This document shows, piece by piece, positions 16,301 to 25,300 of a stretch of 28,804 nt of DNA. Position numbers and translations under genes: made by a program. The stretch spans positions 1 to 28,804 of the forward strand of contig JAYUGJ010000105.1 in NCBI GenBank assembly GCA_043738425.1, read 5' to 3'. The DNA is from PBB1 sp043738425. Its GTDB lineage: Bacteria > Pseudomonadota > Gammaproteobacteria > Burkholderiales > Burkholderiaceae_C. Within the stretch, counting starts at the first letter, position 1. The number at the start of each line of letters is the position of its first letter. A model generated the notes under the pieces. That model searched no databases, had not been told where the DNA came from, and was given only the letters and a program-made list of their open reading frames with translations.

Positions 16301-19300
16301 TAACGGTACGCTGACGCTGGCCACCACTGCGGGTTTGACGTTCACCGCAGGCGATGGCATCAACGACGGCTACACCGTGATGCGCGGCACCGCAGCAGCC
16401 ATCAACAACGCGCTCGATGGTTTGCGCTTCTCGCCCACGCTCAATTTCAACGGCATCGCCACGCTGACCTTGGCCACGCAAGACGCCGTACTGCTCAGCC
16501 TGGATATCGACACCGCATTGGTCGGCCGGTATGCGTTCGATGTGGCCGGCAGTTTGGGCACCGACAGCGGCCCGGCGTTCAATAACGGCACCGCCGTCGG
16601 CGTAACTTCGGTGACCGATGCGCAGCGCGGCCTGGTGCTCGGCTTGGGCGGTGCCGGCTATGTGCAGGTCAACACCATGTACGGCAACCCGGCCAACGTG
16701 ACGCTGGCCGCGTGGGTGAACCTGACGGTGGCCGACACGACCGGCTCGGATGTCATCTCGCTGGGCGACAACTTCGTGCTGCGCGTTGACGAAACCGCGC
16801 GCCTGGTCGGCGTGTTCAAAAACAGCGTGAGCGGTACGTTCACACCGACCGACTATGCGGTCACGCTGGCCGGCACCGGCTGGCACCACGTGGCCTATTC
16901 GTTCAACGACGCATTGAATATCGCGACGCTGTACCTCGACGGCGTGCAGGTTGCATCGACCAGCACCGCAGCGTCGATTGCGTACAACGAAGGCACTGCG
17001 ACGCATATCGGCCGCCACGGAAACGGCCAAACCGCATTCGACTTCACCGGCCGCATCGACGACGCGCGCATCTACAACCGCGCGCTGACCGCGGCCGAAA
17101 TCGCCACCCTGGCGGTCGACCAGCTGAGCTATGCCACCGACTCGGTAGCGATCACGGTCACCGCGGTCAACGACGCGGCGGTGGTGGTCACCACCAGCGG
17201 TGCGCAAACCTACACCGAGAACGCCGCGCCGACGGCCGTCGACAACGCGCTGCTGGTCACCGACATCGACAGCACCACCTTGGCCGCCGCCACGGTGACC
17301 ATCAGCGCCAACTATGCGAACGGCCAGGACACGCTCGCGTTCGTCAACCAAAACGGCATCACCGGCAGCTGGAATGCGGCCACCGGCACGCTCAGCCTGA
17401 GCGGCACCGCCACGCCGGCGAACTACCAAACGGCACTGCGCAGCGTGACCTTTGCGAACAACAGCGACGCGCCGAGCACACTGAGCCGCACGGTGTCGTT
17501 CACTGTCGACGACGGCACCGCGCAAAGCACGCCAGCCACCCGCGACATCAACCTCACCGCCGTCAACGACGCACCGGTGCTCACCACCGGCGGCTTGCTG
17601 GTCACGCAAAACGAAGACGTGTTCAGCGACGCGGGCGCGCTGGTGTCGGTGCTGTCGAACCCCGCGACCGACGCCGACAGCGGCGCGCTCAAAGGCATTG
17701 CGATCACCGCCATCGACAACAGCCACGGCACCTGGCAATACGCGCTCGACGGCAGCACCTGGCAGGCGGTGGGCCCGGTGTCGGCGACCAGCGCGCGCTT
17801 GCTGGCCGGCGACGCCACCACGCGGCTGCGCTTCGTGCCCAACGCCGACTGGAACGGCGACGTGACGGCGAATTCGTTCCGTGCCTGGGACCAAACCAGC
17901 GGTGTGGCCGGTGGCCTGGGCAATGCATCGGTCAACGGCGGCAGCACCGCGTTCAGCATCGGCCAACCCAGCTTCATTGCGCGTGTGGTCGGCGTCAACG
18001 ACGCGCCGGTCGCGCTGGCGTTCACCACCAACCTGGCGGCGGTTGACGAGGACACTGGCAACCCGCCTGGTGCCAGCGTGGCATCGTTGTTCGGCAGCGC
18101 GTTCAGCGACGCGACCGATGCGGTCAGCGGTGGCAGCCTGGCCGATGCCTTTGCTGGCGTGGCGGTGGTCGGCAATGCGGCCGGCACAGCGCAAGGTGCG
18201 TGGCAATGGTTCGGCGGTGCCGGCTGGACGGCGGTCGGCACCGCGGTGGCGAACGGCAACGCCTTGCTGCTGGCCCCCGGCACCTTGCTGCGCTTTGTTC
18301 CTGCGGCTGATTTCAACGGCACGCCCGGCGGGCTGACGGTGCGGCTCGTCGACAGCTCAGCCGGCAGCGTGAGCGCAGGCGCGAGCGCCAACGTCGGTGC
18401 CGGTGGCAGCACCACGCGCTACAGCGATGCGGCCAACATCGTGCTGCTGGGCACCAGCATCAACCCCGTCAACGACGCACCCACGACGACGCTGGTCACG
18501 CTGGCACCGGTTGCCGAAAACAGCGGCGCGCGCTTGATCACGCAGGCCGAACTGCTGGTCAACGCCAGCGATGTCGATGGCCCCAGCCTCAGTGCCACGT
18601 CTTTAATCATTGCGTCCGGCCTGGGCAGTGTGGTCGACAACGGCAACGGCACATGGAGCTACACGCCGGCACTGAACGACGACACCGAGGTGGTTTTCAA
18701 TTTGGTAATCAGCGATGGCAGCCTGACCGCAGCAGCCACCGCCACGCTCGACATCACGCCAGTCAACAACGCGCCGACGTTGTACGCCGCTGCGACATTC
18801 AACGATCAATTTGAAGACGTGTTGAACGACGCAGGCACGCTGGTGTCGGTCTTCGCCAACCTGTCGAACGACGCCGACAGTGGTGCGCTCAAAGGCATCG
18901 CGGTCACACAGGTCGACAACACGCTGGGCAGCTGGCAGTACACGCTGGACGGCAGCAGCTGGCTGGCGCTCGGCACGGTGTCGAACAGCAGCGCGCGCTT
19001 GCTGCCGGGCGACGCCACTGCGCGCATTCGTTTCGTGCCGAACGCCGACTTCAACGGCCAAACCGGCACCACCTTGTTTCGCGCCTGGGACCGCACCAGC
19101 GGGGCGGCGGGTGGCCTGGCCGATGTGTCGGTGAACGGCGGCGCATCTGCTTTCAGTGTGGGTGTGTCAGGCAGCACCATGCAGGTGCTGGGCGTGTACG
19201 ACGCGCCGACTGCGCTCAGCAACAACACCACGCTGGCGGCGGTAGCTGAAAACACCGCCAACCCGCCCGGTGCCACGATTGACACGCTGTTCGGCGCCAC

Positions 19301-22300
19301 CTTCAGCGATGCGGCCGACGAGGTGGTGGGCGGCACCGGCGGCACGCACGCACAAGCGTTTGCCGGCGTGGCGATCACCAACAACAGCGCCAACGCCGCC
19401 ACCGATGGCCAGTGGCAGTGGTTCAACGGCACCGCATGGGCCGATGTCGGTGTTTCGGTATCCAGCAGCAGCGCGTTGACGCTCACGCCGACCACGTTGC
19501 TGCGCTTCGTGCCCAACGCCAATTTCAACGGCGCGCCCGGCGGCCTGACGGTGCGGTTGATCGACAGCGCCTACGGCCCGGTGACATCGGGCGCGCTTGT
19601 CAACGTCGGTGTGGGTGGCGGCACTACGCAGTACAGCAACGTTGCGAACCAGGTGGTGCTGGCGACCAGCATCACCGCAGTCAACGACAAACCGGTTGTC
19701 GGCACCACCTCGGCGGTGTTGGTGTTTACCGAGAACGACGCCGCCACCGCGGTCGACAGCGGCTTGACCGTCACCGACACCGACAACACCACGCTGGCCG
19801 GTGCCAGCGTCAGCATCGCAGTGAACTTCGTGGTCGGCGAAGACAGCCTGGTATTCACCGACCAAAACGGCATCAGCGGCAGCTGGAACGCAGTTGGTGG
19901 CGTGCTCACGTTGAGCGGCACCGCGTCGGTGGCCGACTACCAAACGGCGTTGCGCAGCGTGGCCTACGCGAACCCGTCGAACAATCCGAACGTTGGCAGC
20001 CGCGCCGTAAGTTTCGTCGTCAACGACGGGCTGTCGAACAGCACACCCGCCGGCCGCAACATCGCCGTTACTGCGGTCAACGATGCGCCGCTTTCCGGTC
20101 CGGTCACGCTGGCAGCCATTGCCGAGAACAGCGGCATGCGGCTGATCACGCAGGCCGAACTGCTGGCAAACGCCAGCGATGTCGATGGCCCCGGCCTCAG
20201 TGCCACGTCTTTAACCATTGCCTCCGGCCTGGGCAGTGTGGTCGACAACGGCAACGGCACCTGGAACTACACGCCGGCCTTCAATGACGCCACCGCGGTG
20301 GCGTTTTCGTATGTGGTGACCGACGGCAGCTTGACCGCCGCAGGCAACGCTGCGATGGACATCACACCGGTCAACAGCGCGCCGGTGCTGACCATGCCGG
20401 GCGCGGTCGCATTGGCCTACACCGAAAACGACGCCGCCACCGTCGTCAGCAACACGCTGACCATCACCGACGCCGACAGCACGAGCTTGGTCGGTGCCAC
20501 CGCATCGGTGGTGTTTACCTACCAAACTGGCCAGGACGTGCTGGCCTTCACCAACCAATTCGGCATCACCGGCGCGTGGGATGCAGGCACCGGGGTGCTG
20601 ACATTGAGCGGCACCGCCACCATCGCCCAGTACCAGGCGGCGTTGCGCAGCGTGACCTACCTCAACAGTTCAGACAACCCGAGTGCAGCGCCGCGCGAGG
20701 TCTCGTTCGTGGTCAACGACGGTGTCGATGGCAGCGCTGGGCTGGGCCTGAGCGTCAACCTGACAGCAGTCAACGACGCACCGATGATCACCTCGAACGG
20801 CGGCGCAGCGGTTGCCACCGTCACGGTCGACGAAGCACAGACCGGTGCCACTACCGTCACATCCACCGACGTCGATGGCGGCACGCCGGGCTACAGCCTG
20901 GTGGGCGGTGCCGACCAGGCGCGCTTCAGCATCGATGCGGCCAGCGGCGTGTTGACGTTTTTGGTTGCGCCGATCTTCAGTGCGCCGACCGATGCCAACG
21001 CCGACAACATCTACCAGGTGACGGTGCAGGCCAGTGATGGCAACGGCGGCGTCGATACGCAGGCCATCGACGTGCGCGTGACGCCAGTCGGCGGCAACAC
21101 CGCACCAGTGATCACCAGCAACGGCGGCGGTGCCACGGCGGCCATCAGCCTCAATGAAAACCTCACCGCGGTGACGACGGTGGTGGCCACCGACGCCGAC
21201 CTGCCGGCACAAACCTTGACCTACGCGATCACCGGCGGCACCGATGCGGCGCGCTTCGCCATCAATGCGAACACCGGCGCGCTGACGTTCGTTGTTGCGC
21301 CCGATTACGAAGCGCCCACCGATGCCAACGGCGACAACATCTACAACCTGGTGATCACCGTGAGCGACGGCGCGCTGACCGACAACCAGATGATCGACGT
21401 GACGGTGGCCGACGTGTCGAACGCACTGGTGGTGACCACCACCGCCGACACCAACGACACCGGTTTGGGCAACAGCTTCACCGCCGAGCAGTTGAACGCA
21501 TCGCGCGGTGCCGATGGCCTGGTGTCGTTGCGCGAAGCCATCATTGCGGCGAACACCACCGCGGGTGCCAACAGCATCGGCTTCAACATCGCCGCGCCGC
21601 TGGTCGGTGGAGCGCACACGATAGTTTTGGCTGGCGCGTTGCCGACGATCACCTACACGGTGGTCATCAACGGCCGCACCGACCCCGATGCGCTCACCGG
21701 CCCGGTGGTGGTGCTCGATGGCAGCGCGGCCGGTGCGGGCGTCAGCGGCTTGGTACTTAATGCCGGCAGCAGCGGCAGCACGCTGCGCGGCTTGGTGATC
21801 AACGGGTTCAGTGCGCACGGCATCGCGATTCAGGCGGGCAGCTCAGGCAACCTGATTGCAGGCAATTACCTCGGCACCGATGTGACCGGCACGCTGGCGC
21901 GGGCCAACGGCACCAATGGGGTGTCGCCTGCCATCGAGGTCAACAGCAACAACAACCTGATCGGCGGCAGCGCGGCGGCTGACCGCAACCTGGTGTCGGG
22001 CAATCAATCGACCGGCATCTGGATCAACGGCAGCGCCAACACGGTGTCGGGCAACACCATCGGCACCGACGTGACCGGCACCGCAGCACTGGGCAACGTG
22101 TTTGCCGGCGTCGGCTTTGCGCTGTCAGCCGGCGGAAACCTGATCGGCGGCACGGCCGCGGGCAGCGGCAACCTGATTGCCCACACCAGCGGCGGCGCAG
22201 GCGTGATGGTGTATTCGGCGACCGCCACTGGTAACGCGATGTTGGGCAACACGCTGGTCGGCAACACCGGCTTGGGTATCGACTTGCTGGAGTCGGCCAC

Positions 22301-25300
22301 GCTCGGCGTGACGGCCAATGATCTGGGCGACGCCGACAGTGGCGCGAACGATTTACAAAACTTTCCGGTGCTCAGCTCGGCCGTGGTCTCAGGTGGCAAC
22401 ACCACCATCAGCGGCTCGCTCAACAGTACCGCCAACACCAACCTGCGCATTGAGTTCTTCAGCATCCTGGGCGGCACCACCAATGCCAGCGGCCACGGCG
22501 AGGCGCAAGCCTTTATCGGCTTTGTCGATGTGCTGACCGACGCGGCGGGCAACGCCAGCTTCAGCAAGGTGTTGAATGGTGTGGCGCTGCCGCTCACTGA
22601 TTCGGTCACCGCCACCGCCACCGTGCACGTCGGTGCCACCTTCGGCAGCACGTCTGAATTTGCGCTCAACGTGGCAGTGACCACGCCTGCTGCCAACGCA
22701 CCGGTCAACACCGTGCCCGGCGCGCAAGCCGCGCTGCAAGACACCGCGCTGGCGATCGCCGGTGTGTCGGTGGCCGATGCCGACGGCGATCTCGCCACCG
22801 CGCAGTTGACGGTGCTGAACGGCCGCGTGACGGTGAACCTGGCAGGCGGCGCATCGATCAATGGCGGCAGCAACGGCAGCGCAATGTTCACGCTGGCCGG
22901 CACACAAGCGCAAATCAACGCGGCACTGGCCACGCTGAGCTACCTCGGCAACACCGGCTACACGGGCAGCGACACCTTGACGGTGCGGTCGACCGATGCC
23001 TTGGGTGGCACCGACAGCGACGCGGTGAACATCACCCTCAGCAGCGCGGCCAACAGCGCGCCGGTGATCACCAGCAACGGCGCGGGTGCGGCGGCCAGCG
23101 TGAATGTGTTGACCGGCACCAGCGCGGTGACCACCGTGACCTCGACCGATGTCGATGTCGCCGACACCGCCACCTATTCCATCAGCGGTGGTGCCGACTC
23201 ACTGCGCTTCGCGATCAACGCCAGCACCGGCGCGCTCAGCTTCATCACCGCGCCCGATGTGTTGCTGCCGCTGGATGCCGGCGGCAACAACGTGTACGAC
23301 GTGGCGGTGCAAGTGGCCGACGGCGCAGGCGGCATCGACACGCAGGCGCTGGCGGTCACCGTGACGGCCGTCGTCACCAACGCGCCTGCGGTGTTGGCAG
23401 TGAACGCCGGCACCACGGTGGCCGCCAACAGCAGCGGCAACCTGATCGGTGCCAGCGAATTGCGCACCACCGATGCCGACAACACCACCGCGCAGCTGGT
23501 CTACACCGTGACCGCGGCGACCGCGAACGGCGTGCTGCGGCAGGGCGCGCTGGTGCTGGCGGTCGGCTCGACCTTCACGCAAGCCGACATCGACGCGGGC
23601 AGGTTGCGCTACGACCAAACCGCGGCGGCTGCCAGCGCCGACAGTTTCAGCTTCAGCGTGGACGACGGTTCGGGCAACCCGAGCGTGGGCACCTTTGCCA
23701 TCGCCATCACACCGCTGGCGCAAACCGCGCCGGTGTTTGCGGGCGGCGCGACCGCGCGGCTCGTTGTGGCAGAAAACACCACTGCCGTCACCACCGTGCG
23801 TGCGGCCGACCCCACCGCGCCGAATGCCGCCATGACCTACCGCATTGCCGGTGGTGCCGATGCAGCGCGGTTCGTGATCGATGCGGCCAGCGGTGCGTTG
23901 CGTTTTGCGGTGGCAGCCGATTTCGAGGCACCGGCCGATGCGTCGCGCGCGAATCGGTACGAGGTGATCGTCGAGGCCCGCGCAGCCGGTGGCGGGCCGG
24001 CCGCGCAGCAATCGATCGCGGTCAGCGTGACCGATGTGAACGAGCAGCCCAGCGGGCGCAGCGGCACGGTGACCACCGACGAAGACACGCCGCGCAATTT
24101 CAGCGCGGCCGATTTCGGCTTCACCGATGCCGACGCGGGCGACCGCCTGGGCAGCGTGCGCATCGATGCCATCGGCGGCGCAGGCGCTTTGACGATCGAC
24201 GGCGCAGCCATCGCGCCTGGCCAGCGGCTGGCGGCGGCCGACGTTGCGCGGTTGGTTTTTACGCCGCGGACCGATGCCAACGGCGCGGCCTACGCCACGC
24301 TGGCATTCACCGTGGCCGATGCCGGCGGTTTGTCGGCAGCCGAAAGCAACCAGTTGCAAATCGATGTGACCGCGGTCAACGACCGGCCTCTGTTGACGGC
24401 CGCACAACTCACCGTCGAGGCCGGCTACTTCGTCAGCGTGGGCGCGGCGCAATTCGGCGCGGCCGACATCGACACGCCGCTGGCCGATGTGTGGTTCGTC
24501 GTGAGCGAGGTGCGTGCCGGTCGCTTCGAGCTGGCGGGCCAATCGGGTGTGGCAGTGACGCAGTTTTCGCAGGCCGACCTGAGCGCGGGTCGCGTGCGGT
24601 TCGTCTCGCTGTCGTACCAAAACCGGCCGTCGTTCCGCGTTGCGGCCTACGACGGCAAAGCCTTCAGCGACGTGCAGGATGCTGCGGTGGTGGTGACGCC
24701 GAGTGCGCTGATCGATGGCGGTGGTGGGGATACCGGGCCGAGGGGTGGTGGCGGGGGTGGTGGTGGTGGCAAGGACGTTCCGGTACGCAGCGCTGAACCG
24801 GTCGCCTCCGGCACGCCACCGGCCACTGCGTCCGCCACGCCAGCTGCAACGCCGGCGGCGGCTGGCGGGTCGGTGCCTGCGCTCGACGCTGGCACCGCGG
24901 GTGACGGCTTAGGCAAACCCACCACCAGCGCGGTGGGTGGGTCGTTGACGAACCTGTCGCCGATGCGCACGTCAGCCACGCCGACGACGCTGGCATCCGA
25001 GGCCGTGTCCTCGCCATGGCGGCGTGTGTATGCCGCCGAGTCGCGCCCACAGCCGGCGCGCACCAATGCGCCAGTCGCCGTGCCCAACGCGTTCGGCGAT
25101 GCGGTGGATGGCTTCGCGTCGGCCTGGCACACCACCCGCGCCTGGTTGCAGTTCGGCGTCGATCAGCTGGCCGTTCGCGTCGAACTGCATGCCGATGCGG
25201 CGAACGATTACGGCACCGTGCAATACCCCGATGCCGCACCGCAAACCAACGAGCTGCTCGGCGCGCCGGCGGTGCGCATCACCAGCACCGTGCTCGGTGC

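Larger units (their letters stand above)
17190..20780 (+). repeat. Shuffled cadherin-like modules inside the giant gene
   Basis: Four module types recur in the order A B C D B C A D A, most of them linked by VNDAP-type junctions. A (TEN ... NYQTALRSV) is near 17190, 19690 and 20391. B (DVFSDAGALVSV ... DSGALKGIA) is near 17578 and 18780. C (NPPGASVASLFGSAFSDA) is near 18000 and 19200. D (LITQAELLVNASDVDG) is near 18478 and 20090. The order points to duplication of multi-module blocks followed by rearrangement, rather than simple tandem amplification. Confidence 0.7.

Noticed and set aside
12873..18206. Very long minus-strand open frames opposite the giant gene (746 and 929 codons)
   Set aside because: They mirror the codon periodicity of the plus-strand repeats, are rich in Arg/Gly/Val/His without domains, and lack ribosome sites. 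They are shadows of a GC-rich coding strand.
24711..24786. G-rich stretch as a phase-variable tract
   Set aside because: It is made of mixed GGT/GGC/GGG codons and not a long homopolymer, and the frame is intact, so slippage control is not supported.
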